The position numbers and the translations under genes are program-made. Positions 1 to 7,255 of a stretch of DNA of 33,597 bases are shown in pieces. The stretch is from the IMG/VR virus record IMGVR_UViG_3300027706_000275, positions 1-33,597 of that record; one strand, written 5' to 3'. The number at the start of each line of letters is the position of its first letter. The stretch's first letter is position 1. The notes below the pieces were generated by a model, which ran no database searches, was not told where the DNA came from, and saw nothing but the letters and a program-made list of their open reading frames with translations. Source of the stretch: a virus.

Positions 1-885
1 TCACCGCCCACCATCGATTACGGTGAAGGGACCGCGACGACGGCCGCGAGGCTCGGGGATCGCGCCGTCTAGCGCCGCATCGAGCAACTCATGCAGCGTC
101 CAAATGTGATCCGTGATGCCAAGCTGCATCGCGGGCGTGACGCGGAGCGCTTCATGGACGCGGCAGAAGTTGTAGTGCGCCACGTACAGCGCGACCGCCG
201 CCATATGGTTCTCGAGTTTTTTCGAGAAGGCATTTGTCAGCCGAGTGAAGCGCCGGCACTGCATCCGTAGCGTGAGGTTCTGTCGTTCGACATAGCTGGT
301 CGAAATATATTCGGGCTCGCCGAGTACCACTTCACGCTTTACCGCTACTACCTTGCCAGGAGAGTAGCGCCGTGCGGCTTCGGGCACCGCGTCTACAGCG
401 AAGGTCTTGTCGATGGTGCCGAAGCTGCACTCGGCGCCGAAGGCTTGCTCGACCGCGATTGGATAGGCGCGGAACGCATCGGCGCTGATCTCAGGTGCGC
501 CGTCCACACGCTCGCGCAAGTCTTGCAGGAACAGCCGCGTGTTATGTGCGTCACGCTTGCCGGTGCGATAGGCGATGATCGCCTTGGAAGCGCCGCCGAG
601 CGCGATGAAGGTGTATTGATCGCCGATGGTGATCGGGTCGCTCTCTGTGACCTGGTTCCGCTTCTTGCCGACGTACTGCCAGATTTCATCGAGCTCGATC
701 CGATTGACGCGCACATCGCGGACAAGCGCGTTGTGCATCTTGGCGCAGCCGACGCCCACGTTGAAGCCGAGCCGCATGATCGTGTCGCGGTGGACGCCAG
801 TCAGACGCTCGACGGCGCGGATAGAGCAGCCCTCGGTGAGGGCCGCGATGATCTCAACTTGCTTGTCGCGAGAAAGGACGTACAT
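1..885 (-). CDS. IS1-type DDE transposase
   Basis: A 294-residue protein expected to cut and join transposon ends. An N-terminal helix-turn-helix (residues about 18-37, with SIRAVERLTGVHRDTI) is followed by a DDE core: D66 in ELDEIW, D136 in SADAFRAY and E200 in SYVERQN. The VERQN block and the following LTNAFSKKLENH segment are typical of the single-ORF IS1-like family common in environmental bacteria. The window begins exactly at its stop codon, so the other end of the element cannot be seen, and I found no terminal inverted repeat on the visible side. The start ATG (885) lies next to a 16-bp palindrome. Base composition is lower in GC than the phage genes downstream. Recognition as a transposase is firm; whether the element is still mobile is unknown. 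Confidence 0.85.
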   Translation of the reverse strand: MYVLSRDKQVEIIAALTEGCSIRAVERLTGVHRDTIMRLGFNVGVGCAKMHNALVRDVRVNRIELDEIWQYVGKKRNQVTESDPITIGDQYTFIALGGASKAIIAYRTGKRDAHNTRLFLQDLRERVDGAPEISADAFRAYPIAVEQAFGAECSFGTIDKTFAVDAVPEAARRYSPGKVVAVKREVVLGEPEYISTSYVERQNLTLRMQCRRFTRLTNAFSKKLENHMAAVALYVAHYNFCRVHEALRVTPAMQLGITDHIWTLHELLDAALDGAIPEPRGRRRGPFTVIDGGR

Positions 886-889
886 GGGG

Positions 890-905
890 CCAATCCATGG
901 ATTGG
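890..905. promoter_or_regulatory. 16-bp perfect palindrome upstream of the transposase start
   Basis: CCAATCCATGGATTGG is self-complementary over all 16 bases and begins five bases upstream of the transposase ATG. In the transcript it would form a hairpin next to the ribosome-binding region, or it could bind a dimeric regulator. Function is inferred only from position. Confidence 0.4.
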
Positions 906-1030
906 GACGGCCCGTGGCATGATCTCGCCGAAATCGCTATATTGCGGTGAGTGGTCATAGCTCAGGGGCCAAATCCTGGGTTTGTGATCCGGGACCGGCG
1001 CTGTTGACGCAGCGCTGGTCCCACTCGGGT

Positions 1031-1097
1031 GGAGGTAGTCGGACTCGAACCGACCGGGCGTGCTTGGTAAGGGCTGTCCCGGCTTCCTGCTACCCCC
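1031..1097 (-). other. tRNA-like fragment (T-arm and acceptor stem)
   Basis: Read on the minus strand, GGGGGTA (1097-1091) can pair with TACCTCC (1037-1031) with one G-U, and GTCGG-TTCGAGT-CCGAC forms a perfect five-pair T-arm with a canonical loop. The discriminator is A, but the following bases are CCC rather than CCA. The 36 bases between acceptor and T-arm are too few for normal D and anticodon arms, and no good anticodon stem is visible. It may be a decayed tRNA, an attachment-site remnant or chance. It shares the 346-base gap 886-1231 with a palindrome, a terminator and the toxin-operon promoter; I see no protein gene there. Confidence 0.25.
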
Positions 1098-1113
1098 GCT
1101 TACGCTTTGATTA

Positions 1114-1148
1114 GGCCCGCTTTTCTGCTTCGAAGGCGGGCCTTTTCT
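1114..1148 (+). terminator. Intrinsic terminator
   Basis: GGCCCGC (1114-1120) and GCGGGCC (1136-1142) form a seven-pair GC stem followed by TTTTCTCT. It faces the plus strand upstream of the toxin operon and would stop transcription entering from the left. Confidence 0.6.
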
Positions 1149-1157
1149 CTGCGTCAG

Positions 1158-1220
1158 TGTCCTAATTATCGCAAATTTGCTATTAAATGGCAAGATGAAT
1201 TCGTGCTCCGATATAGCAAA
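1158..1220 (+). promoter_or_regulatory. Probable toxin-operon promoter and operator
   Basis: An AT-rich stretch just before the toxin gene holds the palindrome GCAAATTTGC (1171-1180) and the inverted pair TTTGCTAT (1176-1183) / ATAGCAAA (1213-1220), which share a GCAAA half-site. A weak -35-like TGTCCT lies 17 bases from TATTAA (1181-1186). Operators of this layout are usual for operons repressed by their own XRE antitoxin; the assignment here is inference. Confidence 0.4.
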
Positions 1221-1231
1221 AAAGCGATGAC

Positions 1232-1636
1232 ATGGTCGCTTTAAGGTGCTACGTTGCCGACCCCGGTGGGGACGTAGTCCGAGTCTGGATGGCTGGTCAG
1301 TCCGGCGCCGTTCGAGGCGCAGCAAATGCCGTCTTGGAAGGTTTGCAGGCCATCCCGCGCAATCGATGGCGCAGAAAGAGTTTCGCGCAGTTAGGGAAGC
1401 GCAAACAGAAGGAATGCGTGGGTCTAGGTGAAATTCGGATCAAGGCTGATGACATTCATTATCGGATTCTCGGCTACTTCTCGGCGGAAGGCGAAGAAAC
1501 CTTCACGATGTTGGTCGCGTTCAGAAAGGACTGTGATCCCGCCTATCACCAAGCATGTCCTCTAGCGCAGACGCGAAAGGCGGAGATCGAAAGTGATTCC
1601 TCCAAATCAGCTGACTGCCGATTCCCCGCGCATTAG
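1232..1636 (+). CDS. RelE/HigB-like toxin (Gp49/DUF891-type)
   Basis: A 134-residue protein resembling the phage-derived Gp49/HigB branch of the RelE/ParE superfamily, whose members mostly cleave mRNA on the ribosome. Recognisable segments are a strand ending in VRVWMAGQSG, a basic helix region (NRWRRKSFAQLGKRKQ), then EIRIKADDIHYRILGYF and FTMLVAFRKDCD, matching the family order of helix pair, basic patch, strand and final hydrophobic strand. It is longer than the usual 95-115 residues because its C-terminus runs on over the next gene; the overlap with the antitoxin frame is 44 bases. Toxin-first order with a downstream XRE gene is the HigBA arrangement. Activity is inferred from family and context. 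Confidence 0.7.
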   Translation: MVALRCYVADPGGDVVRVWMAGQSGAVRGAANAVLEGLQAIPRNRWRRKSFAQLGKRKQKECVGLGEIRIKADDIHYRILGYFSAEGEETFTMLVAFRKDCDPAYHQACPLAQTRKAEIESDSSKSADCRFPAH

Positions 1637-2174
1637 CAGGCTTGGGCGCGAGATCGGCGACGTTCCATTCAGGGCGAGCTACTTCACTTCACAACTCAAG
1701 GCGTTTCTCGCGGATCAAATCCGCGCGCTGCGCGGCGATCAATCTCAAGCCGAATTCGGCCGAATCATCGGAAAGCCTCAGAGCGTCGTGTCACGCTTGG
1801 AGAACGAGGCTTATGGGCAATTGAGTTTGCAAACGCTGATCGATATTGCGAACAAACTTGATATTGCCCTCTTGGTGCGCTTCGTGGATTGGCCGACATT
1901 CCTCCGTTTCACGGAAGATTATTCGTCGGAAGCCTTCGCCCCCGCTCCTTTTAGTCAGCAGCAGATTGACGCTTTGGTGCGCGAGGAGGAGGCACGAGCA
2001 AAGGCCAATAAGCTAATGGATATGTTTAGGCCGATGGAGCAGCGTCAGGAATCATCGGCGCAAGATTCTCCATCTCCGCCGTCAAGCGCCGAGTTGGTAT
2101 GGATTGATTCCCAAAGAAAGCCGCAACCTCCGCAACTGGAAAATGGCAATGGGCGTCTGAGGGCCATGCGATGA
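1593..2174 (+). CDS. XRE-family antitoxin / HTH regulator (HigA-like)
   Basis: A 193-residue protein with a Cro/C1-type helix-turn-helix (segments QAEFGRIIGKPQSVVSRLEN and LSLQTLIDIANKLDIALLVR), expected to neutralise the upstream toxin and repress the operon. The GTG start at 1593 is preceded by GGAG about eight bases upstream and lies inside the toxin gene, suggesting coupled translation. About 40 residues precede the HTH. The C-terminal third is polar and proline-rich (SPSPPSSAELVW) and looks disordered, which is usual for toxin-binding tails, although this tail is longer than in simple HigA proteins. It overlaps the next gene by four bases (ATGA). Confidence 0.7.
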   Translation: MIPPNQLTADSPRISRLGREIGDVPFRASYFTSQLKAFLADQIRALRGDQSQAEFGRIIGKPQSVVSRLENEAYGQLSLQTLIDIANKLDIALLVRFVDWPTFLRFTEDYSSEAFAPAPFSQQQIDALVREEEARAKANKLMDMFRPMEQRQESSAQDSPSPPSSAELVWIDSQRKPQPPQLENGNGRLRAMR

Positions 2175-2833
2175 AGCTAATCTCTACCGAATTTGGTCAA
2201 GCTCTCCAGCTAATGGTCATGGAAGAGATCAGGCCGGTTACGCCCGTTTATGCGCCGGATTTCTATGGCGCGATGATGGAGCGCTATCGCTTCGTCACGA
2301 ACCCATTAAACAACATTCCTGAAGCGATGAAGACCGGCGCGAAGTTTGGTATTGGGCAAGCAAATGTCGAGGGCAGGGCAATTACAATCACTGAATTGGG
2401 AATTTATAATGATGGCATCGTCGTCAGCACCACAGATCGCACCGATAGCGCCGATTTGGTGATGACGGATTTTATTGAGTGGGCAACGGAAAGATTCGGG
2501 TTCCGCAGGCCTCAAACGAAAATACCTAGACGGTTTTCGAGTAGCGTCATCGTTGAATTTGAAACGGGCATTGAGGGCGCCATTAATGGGTTTGGTCGGC
2601 TCTCGAAGCTCGGGATTGAGGCGGTAAAGGCCTATGGCCAAAACGTCGAGCTATACGTCAAGCGAATCGGCTTTGGCACCGATCCCCTTACGACACATGG
2701 CTTTGCTGCGGAGTTTTTCATTGAGCCACGTGCGGGGCGCCCCTTTTCGGAACATCGTTACTTCTGCGGCGCGCCCCTCACCACAGATGGCCATATCGAA
2801 TGGCTGGAGGCGTTCGAAAGAACGCTCCGATAG
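2171..2833 (+). CDS. Unknown protein, third gene of the toxin-antitoxin operon
   Basis: A 220-residue protein that I do not recognise. It starts at ATGA overlapping the antitoxin stop, so it is almost certainly co-translated with it. It is soluble, with no signal peptide or membrane segment, and alternates strand-like and helical segments: ITITELGIYNDGIVVST, SSSVIVEFETGIEGAING and VELYVKRIGFG. No catalytic signature stands out. The tight coupling suggests that it modulates or senses for the toxin-antitoxin pair, for instance as a chaperone, third component or phage sensor. It could also be an unrelated passenger gene. Base composition matches the two upstream genes and is lower in GC than the terminase genes that follow. 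Confidence 0.6.
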   Translation: MKLISTEFGQALQLMVMEEIRPVTPVYAPDFYGAMMERYRFVTNPLNNIPEAMKTGAKFGIGQANVEGRAITITELGIYNDGIVVSTTDRTDSADLVMTDFIEWATERFGFRRPQTKIPRRFSSSVIVEFETGIEGAINGFGRLSKLGIEAVKAYGQNVELYVKRIGFGTDPLTTHGFAAEFFIEPRAGRPFSEHRYFCGAPLTTDGHIEWLEAFERTLR

Positions 2834-2834
2834 A

Positions 2835-2895
2835 TTAGGACACTTGCTCTGACATCTAGGACACTGCATAACCCTTTGGGATCGATTTAGGACAG
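2835..2895. repeat. Three spaced TAGGACA repeats, IS-end-like
   Basis: TTAGGACAC (2835-2843), CTAGGACAC (2856-2864) and TTAGGACAG (2887-2895) are direct repeats spaced 21 and 31 bases apart, close to two and three helical turns. Phased multiple end-repeats are typical of IS21-type transposon ends. No transposase accompanies them, so this may be a leftover end between the accessory operon and the packaging genes. Confidence 0.4.
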
Positions 2896-2991
2896 GGCCA
2901 TCCGGATTGATCTGATATAAGATCGGCACACTCGATAAACGGGCTCGACGGGAAACCGCCGGGCCCTTTCGCTTTTCGGGAGCTTCGGAGC

Positions 2992-3528
2992 ATGAAGAAG
3001 CTTAGGGAGCTCACCGATCGCGAGCGGCAGTTCGTCAACGAGTACCTCGTCGATTTCAACGCGAACAGGGCCGCGCGGCGCGCGGGGTTTACCCCGCACA
3101 AATGCAATTACAAGATCAAGCATCGCAAGGCGGTTGCCGCGGCGATCGAGAAGGCGATCGCGGAGCGGTCCCGCCGCACGCGGATCACGGCGGATCGCGT
3201 GCTTCGCGAATACGCGCGGATCGCCTTCGCGGACATCCGAAGCTTCACGATCGAAGGCCGACAGGGAACGACGGATCTCAAGGCCCTCTCGGCGCTCTCG
3301 GACGACGAGGCGGCCGCCGTCGCGGAACTCAGCGGCACGCCCGATGGCAAGGGCTTGAAGGTCAAGCTCCATGACAAGAAACACGCGCTCGATGCCATCG
3401 CCCGGCACCTCGGCCTCTTCACCAAGGGCCGAGAGCCCGTCGAGAGCCCCAGCGCCGCCGCCGAGCGCATCCGCGAGCTCATCCGGGCTCGGCATGCTCG
3501 GCTCACTGAGCCGGACGGAACTGGATGA
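2992..3528 (+). CDS. terS: Terminase small subunit
   Basis: A 178-residue protein of the Terminase_2 type, which recognises the phage packaging site and loads the large subunit. The N-terminus (LTDRERQFVNEYLVDFNANRAARRAG) is the characteristic helical DNA-binding start of this family, although the usual small residues after FT are replaced by HKCNYK. The central region is helical, and the C-terminus is charged, as expected for the oligomerisation and large-subunit contact regions. The ATG at 2992 follows a GC hairpin (gccgggccc region) and AGCTTCGGAG. The large subunit gene starts inside its last 35 bases. This is the first gene of the plus-strand late operon. Confidence 0.85.
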   Translation: MKKLRELTDRERQFVNEYLVDFNANRAARRAGFTPHKCNYKIKHRKAVAAAIEKAIAERSRRTRITADRVLREYARIAFADIRSFTIEGRQGTTDLKALSALSDDEAAAVAELSGTPDGKGLKVKLHDKKHALDAIARHLGLFTKGREPVESPSAAAERIRELIRARHARLTEPDGTG

Positions 3529-4813
3529 GAGGCTGGCCAGGCTGACCACGCCGGAAGATCTGGCGACCCTGCTCTACGACTGGCGTGCCTGGGGCCGGCC
3601 GACGCAGATCTCGCCGGCGGGCGACTGGCGGGTCTGGCTGCTGCTCGCGGGCCGCGGCTTCGGCAAGACCCGTACCGGCGCCGAGTGGGTGCGCATCCAG
3701 GCCGAGGACGGGCGTGCCGGGCGCATCGCGCTGGTGGGGTCGACGGCGGCGGCGGTGCGCGACGTCATGATTGAGGGCGAGAGCGGCCTGCTCGCGAACG
3801 CCCATCCGAGTTTTCGACCGATCTACAAGAGCTCGCGGCTGCACCTGGAATGGCCCAATGGCGCGCTGGCCTTCGGCTATTCGGCCGAGGAGCCGAACGC
3901 GCTCCGCGGGCCGCAGCACGACGCCGCCTGGTGCGACGAGCTCGCGGCGTGGCGCTATCCGGAGGCCTGGGACAATCTGCTGATGGGCCTCAGGCTCGGC
4001 GACGACCCGCGCGTGGTCGTGACCACCACGCCGAAGCCGACGCGGCTCATCCGCGAGCTCGTTCGCGATCCGCTTTGCGTCGTGACGCGCGGCTCGACGC
4101 GGGAGAACCGGCACAACCTGGCGCCGGGATTCCTGTCGAGCATCGTCAAGCGCTACGAGGGGACGCGGCTCGGGCGGCAGGAGCTCGAGGCGGAGCTGCT
4201 GGAGGACGTGCCGGGCGCGCTCTGGACGCGCGAGCTGCTGGAGGCCGCGCGGGTGCGCGAGACGCCGCCGCTCCGCCGCGTCGTGGTGGCGATCGATCCC
4301 GCGGTGACCTCCAAGCCCGGCTCGGACGAGACCGGCCTCGTGGTCGCGGGCCTCGGCGACGACGGGCTCGGCTACGTGCTGAAGGACGCCTCGGGCCGCT
4401 ATCGCGCCGAGGACTGGGCGCGGCGCGCGATCGCGCTCTACCGGACGTTCCGGGCGGATCGCGTGATCGGCGAGACGAACAACGGCGGCGATCTCGTGGA
4501 GAGCACGCTCCGCGCGATCGACCGCGGCGTCAGCTACAAGGCGGTGCGCGCGAGCCGCGGCAAGGCCGTGCGCGCCGAGCCGGTGGCGGCGCTTTACGAG
4601 CAGGGCCGGGTCAGGCACCGCGGCGGCTTTCCCGAGCTCGAGGACCAGATGTGCGCCTTCACCGCCGACCTCGACCGCGGCGCGCTCGGCCATTCGCCCG
4701 ACCGCGTCGACGCACTGGTCTGGGCCCTGACCGAGCTCATGCTGGAGCCCGCGCGCACGGGACTGCTCGACTACTACGCGGGCCTCGTGCGCGCCGCGCG
4801 CAAGGGCGGATGA
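3494..4813 (+). CDS. terL: Terminase large subunit (packaging ATPase and nuclease)
   Basis: The motor that pumps and cuts phage DNA. From the ATG at 3494 (439 residues) the ATPase domain shows Walker A GRGFGKTR (residues 53-60), Walker B ending in CDE (147-149) and a coupling TTTP (177-180). The RNase H-like nuclease follows, with D268 in VVVAIDPAV, E327 in VIGETNNGG and D403 in SPDRVDALVW. All key residues are present. The frame is open from 3371, but the extra leader is low-complexity Ser/Pro/Ala and antiparallel to nothing known, so the internal ATG overlapping terS by 35 bases is preferred. The sequence is close to the DNA-packaging terminases found in alphaproteobacterial phages and gene transfer agents. 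Confidence 0.92.
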   Translation: MLGSLSRTELDERLARLTTPEDLATLLYDWRAWGRPTQISPAGDWRVWLLLAGRGFGKTRTGAEWVRIQAEDGRAGRIALVGSTAAAVRDVMIEGESGLLANAHPSFRPIYKSSRLHLEWPNGALAFGYSAEEPNALRGPQHDAAWCDELAAWRYPEAWDNLLMGLRLGDDPRVVVTTTPKPTRLIRELVRDPLCVVTRGSTRENRHNLAPGFLSSIVKRYEGTRLGRQELEAELLEDVPGALWTRELLEAARVRETPPLRRVVVAIDPAVTSKPGSDETGLVVAGLGDDGLGYVLKDASGRYRAEDWARRAIALYRTFRADRVIGETNNGGDLVESTLRAIDRGVSYKAVRASRGKAVRAEPVAALYEQGRVRHRGGFPELEDQMCAFTADLDRGALGHSPDRVDALVWALTELMLEPARTGLLDYYAGLVRAARKGG

Positions 4814-4916
4814 CGCGTGCGCGGGCGCGGGTTCGGTGCCGACCCACATTTGTCACGACGGCAGGGCGGGCGCGGCGCGGCATAGATAGACCTCGATCGG
4901 GAATCGGGGTTCCGGG

Positions 4917-5639
4917 ATGTCGATGGTCGCCAAGGTGGTGCGAAGCGCGGGCGCGCTCGGCACGGTGCTGCGGAACACGCGCTGGCTCAATCCGGCCATG
5001 GAGATCGTCTATCGCGAGCTGTTCCTGCGGGATCTCCGCCGGCTCGGGATCGAGGACGGGTTCTATCCGATCGGCTCGGCCGCCAATCACGGCCTGCTCT
5101 ACGCGATCACTCGGGCCTTCGCGCAGTTTCCGATCCGGAGCGTTCTGGAGCTCGGCTGCGGCCAGTCGACCCTGCTGCTCGCCGCGCTGAACCGCAGGCT
5201 GAACGAGCCGGCCTCGATCCGCAGCGTCGAGCAGGACCCCCGATGGGCCGAGCGCCTGCGCGCCGCGGTCGGCCACGAGGTCGTGACGTCGGAGCTCGTG
5301 CCCAAGACGGTGCGCGGCCGGGCGATCCGCCACTACGGCGAGGGCTACTTCGATCGCGGCAAGACCTACGATCTCGTCATCGTGGACGGGCCGAGCGTCG
5401 CCGGTCCCGAGACCGCGATGAGCCGGCTCGGCTGCCTCGAGGTGGTGGAGGCCGCGCTCGCGGCCGACTACATCGTGATCGTCGACGACGCCGAGCGGAA
5501 GGGCGAGGGCGCGCTCGTCGATCTCCTGCGGGCGCATTTCAAGGCGCGAGGCGCCGCCTTCGGCGAGACCTCGATCGTCGCGGCGAAGCGGCAGCACATC
5601 TTCTGCGGCGGCGAGTTCCAGGGCGCGATGTTCTTTTAG
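4917..5639 (+). CDS. SAM-dependent class I methyltransferase
   Basis: A 240-residue Rossmann-fold methyltransferase. The glycine-rich SAM loop is VLELGCGQST (about residues 78-87), the acidic end of strand 2 is SVEQDP, and a motif-IV-like YDLVIVDGPS follows. A further acidic stretch, YIVIVDDAERKGEG, resembles enzymes acting on sugars or small molecules rather than on DNA, and I see no DPPY/NPPY DNA-methylase motif. It sits between terL and portal, which are normally adjacent, with about 100 bases of non-coding sequence before it and a repeat plus terminator after it, so it looks like an inserted cargo gene. The substrate is unknown; surface glycan or lipid modification would fit the later glycosylation cassette. 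Confidence 0.7.
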   Translation: MSMVAKVVRSAGALGTVLRNTRWLNPAMEIVYRELFLRDLRRLGIEDGFYPIGSAANHGLLYAITRAFAQFPIRSVLELGCGQSTLLLAALNRRLNEPASIRSVEQDPRWAERLRAAVGHEVVTSELVPKTVRGRAIRHYGEGYFDRGKTYDLVIVDGPSVAGPETAMSRLGCLEVVEAALAADYIVIVDDAERKGEGALVDLLRAHFKARGAAFGETSIVAAKRQHIFCGGEFQGAMFF

Positions 5640-5663
5640 CCGGCGGTCCTCATCCGCGGGCCA

Positions 5664-5779
5664 AGACTCTCAAGAGCCGTCATGCCCCGGCTGGTCCGGG
5701 GCATCCACGTGTTCTTGGGCGGCAAAAGAAAACGCGGACCCCCGGGACAAGCCCGGGGGTGACGACACAGGGGAGAGTG
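5664..5779 (-). repeat. 116-bp double-hairpin repeat, copy 1
   Basis: This contains two REP-like hairpins, ATGCCCCGG/CCGGGGCAT and ACCCCCGGG/CCCGGGGGT, joined by a spacer with ttcttgggcggcaaaagaaa. The reverse complement matches 17708-17823 over the same 116-base length with only a few substitutions. It is a chromosomal-type intergenic repeat rather than a phage gene. Confidence 0.85.
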
Positions 5780-5810
5780 CCCGCGGGCGAAGATTCTCCG
5801 GCGCCGCGAG

Positions 5811-5846
5811 ACCTCGGCGTCCTCTTGGTCGAGGTTTTTTTCTTTT
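5811..5846 (+). terminator. Possible intrinsic terminator before portal
   Basis: ACCTCG (5811-5816) and CGAGGT (5830-5835) form a short stem followed immediately by a run of T residues (TTTTTTT, then CTTTT). It ends about ten bases before the portal ATG, which would leave portal without an obvious promoter, so it may attenuate rather than terminate. Confidence 0.45.
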
Positions 5847-5856
5847 CCACGACGGG

Positions 5857-7224
5857 ATGAACGCGATGACCGAGCCGCGACGGACAGCGATCGAGGCGGG
5901 GCTGGCGGCGCGGGTCGCGGCGGGCGTGCGCTACATCGTCTCGGGGGTCGCGCCCGCGGATTGGTTCGGGCCGATGCAGCCGCTGCCGCCGATGGCGCCG
6001 CCCGCGATCGCGGGCCGCAGCTTCGACTTCCCGGCCGGCGCCAACCTGCGCCTCCAGCCGCGGCAGGACGAGAGCATCGGCTTCGCCGACCTGCGCGCGC
6101 TGGCGGACGCGCTCGACCTCATCCGGCTGGTCATCGAGACCCGGAAGGATCAGATCGCGAAAATCGACTGGACCATCCGATTGCGCGACAGCAGGCGCGG
6201 CGGCGCCGCCGACCCCCGCCTCAAGGCGGTCGGCGATTTCCTGACATATCCCGACCGCGAGCACGATTTCGAGACCTGGCTGCGCCTCTTGCTGGAGGAC
6301 CTGCTGGTGATCGACGCGCCGACGCTCTATCTGCGGCGCGACCATGCCGGCGCGCTCCATGCGCTCGAGGTGGTGGACGGCGCCACCATCAAGCGCGTGA
6401 TCGACGAGCGCGGCCGCACGCCCATGCCGCCCGACGTCGCCTATCAGCAGGTCCTGAAGGGCATGCCGGCGATCGACTACACCGCGGACGAGCTGATCTA
6501 CCGCCCGCGCAATCCGCGGCCGCACAAGATCTACGGCTACTCGCCGGTCGAGCAGGTCGTGATGACCGTCAACGTGGCGCTCCGCCGCCAGGTGGCGCAG
6601 CTCCAGTACTACACCGAGGGCAACGTGCCCGAGGCGATGATCGGCGTGCCCGAGACCTGGAGCCCCGACCAGATCCGGCAGTTCCAGGAATATTGGGACA
6701 GCCTTCTCGAGGGCAACACCGCCGCGCGGCGTCACGCGAAGTTCGTGCCGGCGGGCATGAAGCCCACCTTCACCCGCGAGCCGATGCTGAAGGACGAGAT
6801 GGACGAGTGGCTGGCGCGCGTGATCTGCTTCGCCTTCTCGGTGGCGCCCACGCCCTTCGTGCGCGACAACAACCGCGCCACCGCCCAGACGACGCGCGCC
6901 GCCGCCATCACCGAGGGCCTGACGCCGCTCTTGCGCTGGGTGAAGCGGCTCATGGACGAGGTGATCGCGCGCCACCTCGGCTGCGCCGACCTCGAGTTCG
7001 CCTGGAACGACGAGAAGGACGACGACCCCGCCGAGCAGGCCCGCATCAACGACACCTACGTCCGCGCCGGCATCAAGTCCGTGGACGAGGTGCGCACCGA
7101 GCTGGGCCTGGCGCCCGTCGGCTTCGGCAACGCGATCTACACGGGTCAGGGCGCCGTGCCGCTCAGGGACGTGGGGAAGGGCGCTGCGGCGCCGGAGCCG
7201 AGCGCAATCCGCGGGGACACGTGA
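5857..7224 (+). CDS. Phage portal protein (HK97/SPP1-like)
   Basis: A 455-residue protein forming the dodecameric ring at the head vertex, through which DNA passes and to which the tail attaches. Family signatures include the N-terminal region with LRLQPRQDESIGFADLR, the wing segment (LIRLVIETRKDQIAKIDW), the stretch YGYSPVEQVVMTVNVALRR, and the crown-side helix FAFSVAPTPFVRDNNRATAQ, all typical of this portal family. Length is normal. The ATG at 5857 has GACGGG just upstream; a second ATG lies at 5866. The order terL, portal, protease, capsid is canonical apart from the methyltransferase insertion. Confidence 0.9.
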   Translation: MNAMTEPRRTAIEAGLAARVAAGVRYIVSGVAPADWFGPMQPLPPMAPPAIAGRSFDFPAGANLRLQPRQDESIGFADLRALADALDLIRLVIETRKDQIAKIDWTIRLRDSRRGGAADPRLKAVGDFLTYPDREHDFETWLRLLLEDLLVIDAPTLYLRRDHAGALHALEVVDGATIKRVIDERGRTPMPPDVAYQQVLKGMPAIDYTADELIYRPRNPRPHKIYGYSPVEQVVMTVNVALRRQVAQLQYYTEGNVPEAMIGVPETWSPDQIRQFQEYWDSLLEGNTAARRHAKFVPAGMKPTFTREPMLKDEMDEWLARVICFAFSVAPTPFVRDNNRATAQTTRAAAITEGLTPLLRWVKRLMDEVIARHLGCADLEFAWNDEKDDDPAEQARINDTYVRAGIKSVDEVRTELGLAPVGFGNAIYTGQGAVPLRDVGKGAAAPEPSAIRGDT

Positions 7225-7255
7225 CGTCAAAGCCACCAACAGAGGACATCCCGAC

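Noticed and set aside
952-1000. A tRNA-His gene on the plus strand
   Set aside because: TAGCTCAG and a GTG-containing loop occur, but D-stem, T-arm and acceptor pairing cannot be completed.
3503-4849. Long minus-strand open frame antisense to terL, and similar long frames opposite portal, capsid and tail genes
   Set aside because: These are high-GC shadow frames rich in Arg, Ala, Gly and His with no domain pattern; the plus-strand genes explain the region.
5243-5860. Plus-strand frame over the methyltransferase end and the 116-bp repeat
   Set aside because: Arg-rich shadow frame that runs through repeat hairpins and a terminator.
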